Under the pieces are notes generated by a model. The model made no database searches. It saw only the letters and a program-made list of their open reading frames with translations, and was not told where the DNA came from. From Devosia algicola (GTDB taxonomy: Bacteria; Pseudomonadota; Alphaproteobacteria; Rhizobiales; Devosiaceae): a stretch of 64,000 nucleotides of DNA. The stretch covers positions 1,984,001 through 2,048,000 of the forward strand of contig NZ_CP118246.1 in NCBI RefSeq assembly GCF_028816455.1, given 5' to 3'. The translations under genes and the position numbers were made by a program. This document shows, in pieces, positions 21,401 to 31,556 of this stretch; positions within the stretch are counted from its first letter, which is position 1; each line of letters starts with the position of its first letter.

Positions 21401-22308
21401 GAACACGATGTGTATGGTAGGTGTCCCCATCGATGAAGCTGGCGTCCTCATACCTCAGAAAGATCTCGTCCACGTCCTGTGATGGGTGATCCAGACGCGT
21501 AATGGTACCGCCAAAATCGGCACGGGAGATTACGATTTCCGATGCGTCGTAGACGCCATCCAATCGTTCGACACAGCTGTCGCCCATGGCGACACAACCT
21601 GTCGCCGTCGATATTTCGGGCGCCGCCGATACAGGCTCGTTAATCGGCACGGATGGTACCGGCATGGTGGCGTCCGCTTGAGGTGCTTCAGTTTCCTCGG
21701 GCGCATCTGCGACTGGCACCTGAACCGGAGGAAGCGTTTTGCCGGTTATGAGCACGCCGTCTCGCACAACCGGAAATGACAATATGCCAGCTTGAGCGGG
21801 GTGAACAAAGTCCAGGTCCGGGCGTGTTTCAGTCAGAGGAAATGCCACAACGAACTCCCGGCTAGCCAGTGGGCCGAGCGGTTGGGCAAATTCCGATATC
21901 AAGATATCGTCCAATGCCGCGTCAGCTGCCAATATGACGCCCTCGCCCCGAACCTGAAACAAACGGGCAGCAGGCAGGACGTCCAAACTGTCAGTCTGGT
22001 GCGGATTGGTGAGTCGACCTTCGACAATGAGCCGGGATTCATCACCATCGGGATCAAGGCACACACGTTCCAACCGGATCGAAACAATACCGTTGGCGAC
22101 ATCGGGGCGGCGGGGCACGGTAGCGTCCACTGGACAAATATAAGGCTGAGCCAGGGGGCTTTCGACCGTTTCTGCAAGGTCAAGAAGTCCGCCCAGATCA
22201 CTGTCCTGAGCCTGTGACGGCGCTAGCGCCGGACAAAAAAGACAGACATCCCGCGAGAAGCAGCATCCGTAGCCATTTTGGCAAACAAATCGAACTCGAT
22301 ATCGTCAT
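18435..22308 (-). CDS. Secreted protein with two VWA domains and peptidoglycan-binding tail (frameshifted as given)
   Basis: Repaired length about 1290 residues. The ATG at 22308, with GGAG upstream, begins a signal peptide ending near SAVTAQD. Removing one base from AGCCT at 22209-22213 joins it to the long frame. A discoidin-like segment lies at about residues 190-350. The first VWA domain has VDNSGSMG near 710 and the second IFDASGSMKAR near 925; both keep the DxSxS metal site. A PG_binding_1-like segment (QSLLVDLGYDPGPLDGAMGG) lies near 1220. Its start overlaps the stop of the upstream transglutaminase-like gene, so the two are co-expressed. Likely periplasmic or surface; ligand unknown. 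Confidence 0.8.
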
Positions 22309-22320
22309 GTGGGCAGCTCC

Positions 22321-24727
22321 TTACTCCGCGGATGGAATCGAGCTGGCATCTTTGATGGTGCTCAGACCCTTCACGCTACTGGTAAATAGCGATCCAACAA
22401 CACGCTCGGCTCCACGGGTTTGCAAACCACTTACCAGCCCGATCCCGGCTGACACGCCTGCGATCCCGCATTGGATCGGCTTTTCAGGGGTGCGGTAAAT
22501 GCAATCGGCAAATTGGCCGAGCAGGACAGCAGCGGCGACCGTCGGCCCGCCCAGAGTGGCGATGTTGGACGCATAGATTGCAAGACACCGTACATTGTGT
22601 CGAAGCATCGCGTCTGGATCAGTTGAGCCGGGGGAAGCCGCCAGACACACACCCGCTTCAGCAGTATTCATGAGAAATTCGATTCCCAGCGCCAGATCTT
22701 CGGCAGCCTTCAACCTGGCTGGCGTCTCTGCCTCCAGTATCGTTCTCGAGGCAACACTCTGACCCCGCCCGCCGGGCATGCGGCCTACTATCAACCCGGT
22801 TTCCGGCTCGCGGCTTAAATAGATGCCGTTGCCGAGATGCGAAAACACCATGACTTGACGACCATTCTCGATGTCGTTCAAGAGAGCATCGGCTAGGTCT
22901 GTCTGGTACCGCGCCGCCTGTTCCGCCGAACCAACGGGCGAAACCGACAGGCCGGCCGAAGTTTGAAGAGTTGCAAAGGTGGTGCCAAAGCCAACGCGCT
23001 CTGACGCACCCGTATGCGCCAGCGCCAGACTTTCTGCCAATGTCCAGCTCAATCCGTTGACCGGTGGTGTGCCCGGCAATGTGCCACCCCAAATCTGCAT
23101 CAAATCGACGGACGTAGTGACGATTGGCGTTTCATCGCCTGCAAAAATGCCCGTTTCCTCCACAATCACAGCCATTCGGTCAGCAAATGGTGCGTTGCCG
23201 TCGCGCGACATTCTGTCCATTTCCCGCGCCAACATCGCTGTCCGGTGCCCCAGCGATGAATGGGAGATCATCGTGTGGGGCGTATCTTCCAGGGGAACGG
23301 CCCTGCCGTCCAGGGCTGCAACGCTTGACCTCACTTGTGCCAGATCAGCCTCTAAGACGCGGCGATCGAAATAGGCGGGCTCAACCGCGAACGGTATAAC
23401 CCACATCCGGGCCATCCACGGTGCCCGGAACCCGGCGTTAACAAATTTCGATCCGGCATGGAGAGTGTGGGGGATGATGACGCGTTCAAAAGTCTGACTG
23501 TGACGCGGCTGATCGACCCCTTTACTGTTGGTGACCGTGTAGGTAACTGCCAACCCTTTTACAGATTTTGCTGCCGCTTCCTGCGTTGTTCCAATATCCT
23601 TGAGCGCGTCGCCCAAGCCGCCGAAGCCGCCGGACGTACTGTCCATGAGATCCGCCTCCGCCAAAACCGTACCATCCGACTTGTAATGTACCGATGCCAG
23701 CTCGTGACCATTAATGTACATTGCAAACTGCAACTGATCCGGCGCCTCAGGCGCAATCCCAAGAGCCTTCGGACACGCTTGCTGGTTCGGTGGCCAAAAT
23801 TGGCCTGTGCATCATGCCGAGCGGCGCATAAAGGCCAAGTGTCGATGGGACCACGGCGCTTGCCAGCATTTTCTGACTACCGTCATTCATGCGAAGCGAC
23901 ACCGCGACAGCGACCTCGTGAACCCAAACCACAGGGATTTCGTCAATATCAAAGTACTCGGCTTCGGCACGCAGGTCAGGCGCCAAGTTCATCGGCAAAG
24001 GCTCAAGCACCTGCCATTTGCCCTGAGGGTCTCGATATTCAGTCCAAAAATAAGCCGCCGCGATGCGCACGGCAGCCGCGTCACGCCTGGGCGGAACCAG
24101 AAAATCCGCCACTGGCGAAAGGCCATTTTCGACACCGCGCACAAAGTTCGGCAGCTTGGTGGCCAGTTCGGCAGTGCGCGCCTCTACAGCTCCCTCCAGA
24201 CCGCTCACGCTGTCTTGAATATCGCCCCGCGTCAACCCGCCCTCATTGAGAAACGCTGCAAGCAATTCAGCATCCAGATCAATAGTGTCGAGAGGAGCGG
24301 GAACCTCGGTGCGGCTGAGCGCCAACACTTTCGCCGCCGCCGTATCGCCCAATTTGGCGTAGCCGATCCGCACCTCACTGCCGTGCAATTTCATCAATCG
24401 CGCGGTCAACAGGCTCTGGTCCAGCGCATTGCCGGTCCTGTCCAGCAAGCTTCCGGCACCGCCCTTTAAGGCGCCCCAATAGGGCCTGTAGGCGATGTTG
24501 TGTCGTACATACTGCACAACATCCTGAGGGTCTGCACCGACCGCTCGCGCGACGCCATCAATGTCATAGACCTCATCAGACAGGCGATCCTGCAAATATT
24601 CAGCGACATTTTCGAGCTTCTCAAGTGCCAGGGTATCAGTTGCCACCGAAACATCGTCGGCTCGTGCCGCGCCGACACCGACGAGACACAAAGCGGCGGC
24701 AAATCCCGCCATGACGAAGTTGTTCAC
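22321..24727 (-). CDS. Secreted transglutaminase-like protein (frameshifted as given)
   Basis: Repaired length about 801 residues. The GTG start at 24727 (TTG at 24730 possible) follows GGGAGGA and a signal peptide cut near AARADD. Residues 60-140 resemble a transglutaminase core (VVQYVRHNIAYRPYWGALKG, then GNALDQSLLTARLMKLHG). The position of the catalytic Cys in that last motif holds Leu, so it may be enzymatically inactive. As supplied it is split into 327- and 470-residue frames; removing one base from AGCCT at 23764-23768 gives SEALGIAPEAPDQLQFAM across the joint. Forms an operon with the downstream VWA protein. Confidence 0.75.
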
Positions 24728-24902
24728 CAAAAATCCTCCCGGCAGCTACATCAACAAATGTAGGAAGCGCTCACCATGAGGTTATGGCACTGGTGCTGAC
24801 ATGACAAGCAACTGCCCGTTGCCGGCCTTGAGCGTCCAATATTCTTGGCAAATTTTACCGGATGTTTTCATGGCTGATTGGCTTGCTGCGCCCAACAGCC
24901 AT

Positions 24903-25751
24903 TTACCTGATCGGCGGCTCGCAGATGTCCTTGACTGACTGCATCACGGCTTTGGGATCAAAGACGCGTTCAAGCCAGCCATCGCGGAAAATCTCGGGCT
25001 TCGCCTGGTCAATGGCTTGCAGCGCTCCATCGGAGAACTTGCCGTCGGGGGAAAGCTGGAACGCAATGGCAAGTTCGACATTCAAGTGACCGAGGATGAA
25101 ATCGGTCGCAGCCTGCTGCGGCACGCCACGCCGAACGGCCTCATCGGTTGCGTCTCGAATAGCCATGCAAAATGTTGCGCCGACAGTCTCCGACAGGGCG
25201 GGTTCAAGGATCGCCAATTGCTCAACCGTGCAGCGGTGGGACCGCATCACCGGCTTGAATATTTCGCGAGCAACTTCCTCACATTGGTCATAGTGCTCCT
25301 CGGGACCTTGCATCAGCGCGCAAACGATATGCTGCTTTGCATATATGCCGCCAAAATGGTCAGCTTGGGCACGCGGATCGGTCTCATCGTTGAAAATTGG
25401 CGGATGGCATGGGTGGGTGACAAAATACGTAATATCGTCACGCTCCGGCAATTCGCCCGCATGGGGCGCGGCCGCGTCGAGCATCACTACCTTGGTGTTA
25501 GGGCGCAAATCGTTCACGAAAGTCTTGAGCACTTTGCCGATCAAACGATCCGGCACCGCCATGACTACGACATCCGCGCCTGAAACCGCTTGCCCCTGGT
25601 CCATACAGCCGACGCCAACGGCCGCTTTCAGGCGATCTCGCCCTTCGGGGGAAACCTCAACATGATCCACATCGAACCGGGTATCCTTAAGGTTGGTGGC
25701 AAGACGTACCCCCATTTTTCCGCCTGCGCCCAATAGTGCAATTTTTGTCAT
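24903..25751 (-). CDS. apnO: D-apionate oxidoisomerase (ApnO family)
   Basis: 282 residues with an N-terminal Rossmann motif (ALLGAGGKMGVRL) and the family segments THPCHPPIFNDETD and CALMQGPEEHYDQCEE. ApnO family members convert D-apionate to 3-oxo-isoapionate with NAD. It is the last gene of the leftward run apnL-oiaX-oiaK-apnO and lies 12 bases after oiaK, which supports the pathway assignment. Assigned by recalled family features and context, not by a search. A second, diverged copy lies at 62519-63362. Confidence 0.8.
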   Translation of the reverse strand: MTKIALLGAGGKMGVRLATNLKDTRFDVDHVEVSPEGRDRLKAAVGVGCMDQGQAVSGADVVVMAVPDRLIGKVLKTFVNDLRPNTKVVMLDAAAPHAGELPERDDITYFVTHPCHPPIFNDETDPRAQADHFGGIYAKQHIVCALMQGPEEHYDQCEEVAREIFKPVMRSHRCTVEQLAILEPALSETVGATFCMAIRDATDEAVRRGVPQQAATDFILGHLNVELAIAFQLSPDGKFSDGALQAIDQAKPEIFRDGWLERVFDPKAVMQSVKDICEPPIR

Positions 25752-25763
25752 TTGGTCTCTCCA

Positions 25764-27149
25764 TTAGCCGATCGCGCGACCTGCGCGAACTGATCCAAAA
25801 AAATCCACTGGCCCCATTTGCCCGCCCTTGAGGGCAATCTGGAGTCCATCAATTTTCGCCGCATTGGCAAATGCCCTGCACAGCGGAGCACCCGGTGCCA
25901 CGGGAGATGTCGCTTCTAGGGCATAAATGCCCAACGCCGCGGCGGCATAACCCGAGGTGTCCCCGCCTGCCACAGCGACCCGACTTATGTCTCCAGAGTG
26001 CACCAGATCACCGACAATGGCGCCAAGGCCACTGCCGATGCGGGCATTCACGCCAACCTCCCCACGCGTGCTCGTGACGGCTGTCAGGCGTGCCACCGCC
26101 GGATCATCGGGTCCACGTGCGGTTGCGATGAGGGGAGAGAGACCACGATCAAGGACGGCCCGAGCCCGCGTTGTGGCTTCAGTCAGGGCCGCGACCCATG
26201 ATGGTTCATCGACTGCCAGTGCCGCGTCGAGTGGAATAACGGCAAAGCCATTGGCCTCGGCCCAGTCGATTTGCGCCGCTGTCACCGAAGACACCGACCC
26301 CGAAACGGCAACAATCCTGTCGACCGGCACAGCCGTTTGCGCAGATGCATTAGCAGGTAACATGCCAGATGCCCGCCAATAGGCAACCAGCGCATACTCA
26401 ATGCCTTGAGAGCCAATCGCAAACATGCCGCTGCCACGATTTTCCCAAACAAGTGCGCCTACGCGACGCAGCGTTTCCTCATCGATAACATCGAGGGCGA
26501 CAACCGTTCGTCCCGCCGCAATTTCCCGTTCGAGGCAATCTTGCCCAGTGCCCTCTTTGATGGCGACGAGGTCTATAAGCCCAATCGCGGTTTCTGTTTG
26601 CGCCGAGATATGGCGGCGAACATCGGCCTCCCGCATCGGCGTCGCCAGGTGGTTACGCATTACTGGATGCCGATCGAGGCGATACCCCGCCCCATTATGG
26701 ATGGCAAAGAGGTTGCCGAACGCCTGATATCGTCGAATACCGGGCGCAGCAACGACCAGTGGATGCCATGCAGCCGCGCCCGCACGCCTGCTAAAGATCG
26801 GCAGCCCGATATCGATAGCGCGTCCGATTGATCCCGTTGTGGGCGATGAATCCAGCGTCGAGCACACTTTATAATGATTGATGGGTGCGCCGAGCGCCGC
26901 CAGGGCTTCAAATGCCGGAGGCAGGTTGACATCCATCCAGGCCGGCGACTGCGCCCTGGCAACGCTGGCGATGCCAATGGCGCGATAGCCGCTGAATTGG
27001 CGCATCGTCGTAGGCGTTGGCGGCTCGAGAAACATGACTGTTGGCAACCCGGCGAAGGTCATCACTTCCATTACCGCGGATGATCCAGTGAAGTCGTCGC
27101 CATAGAAGGCGAGCAACGGCCCCTCGGGAAGCGATGCCGCCGTGGCCAT
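25764..27149 (-). CDS. oiaK: 3-oxo-isoapionate kinase, four-carbon acid sugar kinase family (DUF1537)
   Basis: About 461 residues from an ATG at 27149. The N-terminal domain begins LLAFYGDDFTGSSAVMEVM and the C-terminal nucleotide-binding domain has VAGGDTSGYAAAALGI and ALKGGQMGPVDFFGS, hallmarks of OtnK/OiaK-type kinases. It would phosphorylate 3-oxo-isoapionate for the RuBisCO-like enzyme upstream. As supplied it is in one frame with that enzyme, suggesting a fusion. Removing an extra base at AGCCT 27167-27171 instead gives a TGATG stop/start overlap, which I favour. Confidence 0.78.
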   Translation of the reverse strand: MATAASLPEGPLLAFYGDDFTGSSAVMEVMTFAGLPTVMFLEPPTPTTMRQFSGYRAIGIASVARAQSPAWMDVNLPPAFEALAALGAPINHYKVCSTLDSSPTTGSIGRAIDIGLPIFSRRAGAAAWHPLVVAAPGIRRYQAFGNLFAIHNGAGYRLDRHPVMRNHLATPMREADVRRHISAQTETAIGLIDLVAIKEGTGQDCLEREIAAGRTVVALDVIDEETLRRVGALVWENRGSGMFAIGSQGIEYALVAYWRASGMLPANASAQTAVPVDRIVAVSGSVSSVTAAQIDWAEANGFAVIPLDAALAVDEPSWVAALTEATTRARAVLDRGLSPLIATARGPDDPAVARLTAVTSTRGEVGVNARIGSGLGAIVGDLVHSGDISRVAVAGGDTSGYAAAALGIYALEATSPVAPGAPLCRAFANAAKIDGLQIALKGGQMGPVDFFGSVRAGRAIG

Positions 27150-28406
27150 CAGCCTGCGGCCGCAAGAGCCTGCGGCAAGCGCGGGATGGCTTTGGGCGTA
27201 GCGTGGCGCCGGTATGTTGGCCAATGCCGCGTCCCAGGCTTCGCGAAGGGCCAGCACGCCGTCCCCGGGCCCGCCTGGGTGACCCATGATGCCGCCGCCA
27301 GCCGCAAAAATCAGGTCGGTCGACCCCAACGCCAAAAAAGTATCGGCCACTTGCTTTGCGGTCTGACCCGACGAAAAAACCGGCATTGCAATGCAGGGCT
27401 TGGTGTCAAACATCGGCGTCAGACAAGTGCGCGCCGACTGAATCACACTGTCATCGGGCTCGCAGAACTTGTTGGCCAACCCGTTGACATGCAAATGGTC
27501 GGCACCTGCAAGGCGCCAAAGTTTCTGCCAGGCAACGTAGGACCAGCCAAGCGCTGGATGCCGCGAAAGGTAACCCCAGCCGTTTCGATGGCCGTGAATA
27601 GGCAGTTGTGAGTGCCGCCCAAGCGCGATCATGCCGACCACACCGAGCGAGTTTAGGCTTGCCATCACACAGGTTCCGCCAAGTTGGCTCACCAAGTCAT
27701 GTCGCCGACGCATTTCGTCAATTTCGCCCGTAATATTGAATGCGAACATGACCTTTCGACCGGTCCGATCGGCGTGCTGGTCAATGACTGACATCACGGC
27801 ACGGACCCTGTCCTCGAACGGACAGTCGGGACCGTCCGATTGCAATTCATCATCCTTGATGAAGTCAATCCCGGCCGCGCATAGCCTATCAACGAGATCG
27901 GCAGTTTGGGTTGGCGAGAACCCAATCGAAGGCTTGATGATTGTGCCAATCAGAGGGCGACCCACAACACCAGAGAGTTCGCGAGTCCCCGAGACACCAA
28001 AATTCGGCCCTGGATAACTATCGGCAAATGCCTGCGGTAGCCGAATATCGAGCAGACGTAGACCTGAGAACTGTTTTAACTCGAACAGGTTTCCGGCAAC
28101 CGTCGCCATCAGGTTGGGAAGCGATGGGCCAATATTGTCGAGCGGCCACGACAGCGTCGTCTTGACCCTCACTCGGGTCGATCCGGTAGACGAGGCGCTA
28201 GACCCAGGCAAGCTGGGCTCTTCGGTCTCGCCGACAATTTCTAGCGCTTCTATCCGCGCTGCAGATCGGGCTTTCAATTCCTCGGTTTCGCCCGGTATTG
28301 GCACAAAGGTGCCCGACGACTGCTCGCCGGCCATCGCGGCGATAGCGCGACGCGGGTCATGAGCGGTTTCAATTAGATAGTCAGCTTCGATGCGGGTGGC
28401 GTTCAT
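27149..28406 (-). CDS. oiaX: RuBisCO-like protein, 3-oxo-isoapionate-4-phosphate decarboxylase
   Basis: Repaired length about 418 residues, of RuBisCO large-chain type IV. The core keeps GTIIKPSIGF with the active-site Lys, IKDDELQSDGPDCPFEDRV for metal binding, GHRNGWG, and GGGIMGHPGGPGDG at the phosphate site. In D-apionate degradation such a protein (OiaX) decarboxylates 3-oxo-isoapionate 4-phosphate to L-erythrulose 1-phosphate. Neighbouring apnL, oiaK and apnO support this over other RuBisCO-like functions. Its start overlaps the end of apnL. A related hydrolase variant (OiaT) cannot be excluded by sequence reading alone. Confidence 0.76.
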
Positions 28407-30287
28407 GAAGTTTCTTCCAAAGCATCCAGTTCGATGAAGGCAACAGCATAGGGCTGCAAATCCAGCAGGCCGGACTGCGCTGCCAAACTGCGTTCCACCC
28501 AGTCTGCACTGGCTGCGCTTGGCACGGTGCCGGCGTCGAGGATCGCCACGCGTCCACTGCTAGTCAATTGAATCTGCTTAGGCTGTGCACATCCGTTCGC
28601 CACAATAATGGAGGCCCGTTTGTCAGAGGTGGTTGCCACCACATATATGTTCGGGTCGCTCACTTTGGCGTGCAGTCGCCGGTGCTGCTGCATCAAGGAT
28701 AGTCGACTTAAGACATGGAAACTCGGCGCCACCTTCCCGGGGCCGCGAAGAACTCCAAATGGCCCACCGGCGCCCGCCAGGGTCAACAACTCTATGTCCG
28801 CATCCGCCGCTGCGGCGGCAACGCCAACCAGCCATGCCGCGCCGAATAGGGCGTTGGCCCTCGGATCCCAATCGGTCAGAGTAAGGCGTTTCCTGCCGGG
28901 ATTGGGCGTCAGTGTCGTGCCATACGGGTTAGAACGCGCTCCGATGGATGTAAGGCCAAGCCGATACGGTTTTCCCGGCGCCAGTCCGTGTGCACTTTCA
29001 AAAATCTGCGGCAGCGCCTCAAGCGTCTGGAACACGGACAGATCATCGGCGGCATGAACAATTGCGGTCGTCCCATGGGTGACGTAATCGACGGTCGACG
29101 GATCGGGACGGCAGCGATTGAACTCGGTAAAATTTGTAAGCACCCCGCCCCCGATCCGCGCTTCTGGAAAGACGCGCCGTGCTGCCGAAGTGGTCTCGGC
29201 CGGACTCGCGCCTTCGGGCCACGTGCCACCAGGCTGATAGGCTCTTGAGATATGCCGCTGGCAACGCCATGACATGTGCGGGGTGGACACTGATGGCGTC
29301 AAGTCGCTGGCGCAAAGTCTGAAGTTCATTTGCAAGTTCTTCTCGATCATCGGCGACAATAAGTTCGAGGTCGATTGGTGGCAGGCTCGTTCCGCGCAAG
29401 CCCTCTACCTGATAGTCCTCTCGTAGATCGATCCTGACCAGACGGCGTAAATTGTCGAGCGGACTTGGTACTGCAGACTCGTCCCAGTCCTCGTCCATGG
29501 CAATTGCCAACTCAGGAAAATCCTCTGCCTGAGGAAGCGATTCGAGTGTCAATTGCAGCGGCGACCGCGTAGCCGCCCCTGCGGACGAATGCGCGCCCCT
29601 AAAGTCCAACGTCAGCGTTTGATCAATCCGTTCGCCCGCTCGAACATCATAGGCCAACGGAAATGACTCCGTTTTACCATATGTCTTGTAAGACGCGTCC
29701 GACCAGTTGCGCTGATCCTCCATCTCGAACACGTCACCGTCCATGGTGATGTCAGCTTCGCAACCCTGGATCGCGTAGTGCATACCGACAATATCCGTCG
29801 CCGGCTGTGATGGCTGGATCATGAGTGGAAACCGTGTCTCGGTCCGCGATCCGTCATGCTGCCGGATCGTAAGCGGCTCCCCAGCCAATCCAGCTATTGG
29901 ATGAAGTATGGTAAAGCCCGCACGACAAAGCCGCACGTCCTTCATTATCGTCAGTTCCAGGCGAGACCGCACTCGACCGGTGGCGGACGCCTCGAGCACG
30001 AACCTGCCCTCAATACTCCCGTCCTTGGACGCGAACGTGCGGCGATATTGATACTCACCCTCGCCGCCAATAGCGGCGGCTTCCAAGGTGCGCGTCGGGA
30101 CGGTACGCCATTCATCATCGCGTATCGGGAAGTCGACGGCGCGCACGAGCTCTACGCCTGCCCAGGCAATGCTCCGCGGGCCCGACTCGCCAATATGGAA
30201 CGTCAGCGGGCCCAGCGTCACTGCCTCCCCAGCGACCGCTGCCTCACGCGTTCCGAATATGTTCTCAATATCGTCGAACACAATCAC
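28403..30287 (-). CDS. apnL: D-apionate lactonase ApnL (frameshifted as given)
   Basis: Repaired length about 627 residues. As supplied it is two frames (to 29043 and from 29359). Removing one base from AGGCT at 29239-29243 gives AYLKSYQPGGTWPEG across the joint. The protein starts MIVFDDIENIFGTREAAVAG and ends in a barrel-like domain with a late beta domain, similar in size and style to ApnL, the lactonase that opens D-apionolactone. I assign it mainly because it is the first gene of an operon with oiaX, oiaK and apnO. The sequence alone would only say glycosidase-like. Confidence 0.68.
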
Positions 30288-30497
30288 TCCGTTGTACGTC
30301 TGATATAGTTATTATACCAGTTGAATCTGAACGGCAACACCCGCACGCCGAGATGCGCAGCATTGCTCTCACTTATGCTTGATTTATAGCCAATCTGTGT
30401 TCGCTATCGACTATTAATCCTTGCCCGAAGCGCTCCACTGGTATCCTATGTTACTCACTTTTGATGCCGACGACCAGCGCGATACTGCACTCGAAAT
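30288..30497. other. Intergenic region between transporter and apnL operons
   Basis: 210 bases containing the operator-like TATTATACCAGT at 30310-30321 and, facing it, a partial copy ACTGGTATCCTA at 30437-30448. It is AT-rich near apnL. It probably holds the apnL promoter. Confidence 0.5.
30310..30321 (-). promoter_or_regulatory. Operator-like site, copy 1
   Basis: TATTATACCAGT (ACTGGTATAATA on the apnL strand), 23 bases upstream of the apnL start. An identical 12-mer lies at 35210-35221 before the transporter operon. The TGGTAT half-site resembles FadR-type GntR operators, so the GntR gene at 36310 is a candidate binder. Confidence 0.45.
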
Positions 30498-31556
30498 CTA
30501 GCCATCAATAATACTCGTGCCACCCGGTACGATTTTGTTATGGGGATTCCCATCTGCCTCGCCTTGAGGCGGCGGCGCGTCGAAGGCCTTGCGTATCTGG
30601 GGAACAGCGCTGTCCCGGCTTGCCAATGCCAAAACCAGTATGACGACAACGCCCTGGACCATGTCCTGGGTCCCCGGTGGCAGTCCCATGATTTGCATCG
30701 TCGTAACGATAAGGATGAGCAGCACACTGGCAATAAAGGTGCCGACGGCCGTCGCGGCACCACCAAAAATCAGCGTGCCGCCAACGACCACTGCGGCGAC
30801 AGACTGCAGCAGGTACGGCTGGCCCATTTCAAGAAATGCGCCACCGACATACGCCCCGAGCACAAGGCCCGTGCATGACGCGAGCACCGAGGAAATCAGA
30901 AACGCCGTCGCAATTACGGCACCGGTCTTGATCCCGGCAAGTCGCGCAGCGGCCCGGTTCTGGCCTACCGCCGCCAACATCTGCCCATAGGCGGTGAACC
31001 GGAGCACAAAAGACGCAGCCGCAACGCAAACAATTGCAACCATCACCATGACCGGGATGCCATAAACCCGTCCCCCTGCAATCGCCTTGAGCACACCACT
31101 CACGGCGAAGCCCGAAATGGCGCTGTTGGCGAGTAGGGTAGCAGTTGCCAAAACATATCCCGAGGCGAGCGTTGCTATGATCGCGGGAATGCGCAGCATC
31201 ACGACGAGCATGGCATTAAAACCCCCAACAAGAAGGCCCACGCCGATTGCCACTGGCACACCCACAACGAGGTTGGCGTCAACGCCCTGGATGGTAAGAA
31301 GTGCCAGGTACGCATTGAGCGTAATGACCGAGGGGATAGACAAATCGATGTTCCCCCGGCCGGTCGTAACCACGAACATCTGGCCCAACCCGACGATGGT
31401 CAGGAAGGACGCAGACAACAGGATGCCGGACAGGCTGGCGATGCTGAACCTGTTGGTGACGACTGACAGAACCAACCATAGGATCGCCACAGCCAGTGCA
31501 GACCAGAACCAGCGGTTGGCTTGCGTCCAGCGTGAGAAGGCCGGGTACCAGTTCAT
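30498..31556 (-). CDS. Ribose-type ABC transporter permease
   Basis: 352-residue membrane protein of the RbsC/CUT2 family with 8-10 hydrophobic segments, including FVVTTGRGNIDLSIPSVI and GALVVGGTLIFGG-like stretches in the second half. Overlaps by 4 bases the stop of the ATPase-permease gene upstream, so it is the last transporter gene. With the fused permease it would form the channel of the apiose-locus importer (inference). Confidence 0.86.
   Translation of the reverse strand: MNWYPAFSRWTQANRWFWSALAVAILWLVLSVVTNRFSIASLSGILLSASFLTIVGLGQMFVVTTGRGNIDLSIPSVITLNAYLALLTIQGVDANLVVGVPVAIGVGLLVGGFNAMLVVMLRIPAIIATLASGYVLATATLLANSAISGFAVSGVLKAIAGGRVYGIPVMVMVAIVCVAAASFVLRFTAYGQMLAAVGQNRAAARLAGIKTGAVIATAFLISSVLASCTGLVLGAYVGGAFLEMGQPYLLQSVAAVVVGGTLIFGGAATAVGTFIASVLLILIVTTMQIMGLPPGTQDMVQGVVVILVLALASRDSAVPQIRKAFDAPPPQGEADGNPHNKIVPGGTSIIDG

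Noticed and set aside
28403..29359. A separate 318-residue gene starting near 29359
   Set aside because: Its first 40 residues are an out-of-frame reading of the upstream part of apnL. The real coding continues from 30287.
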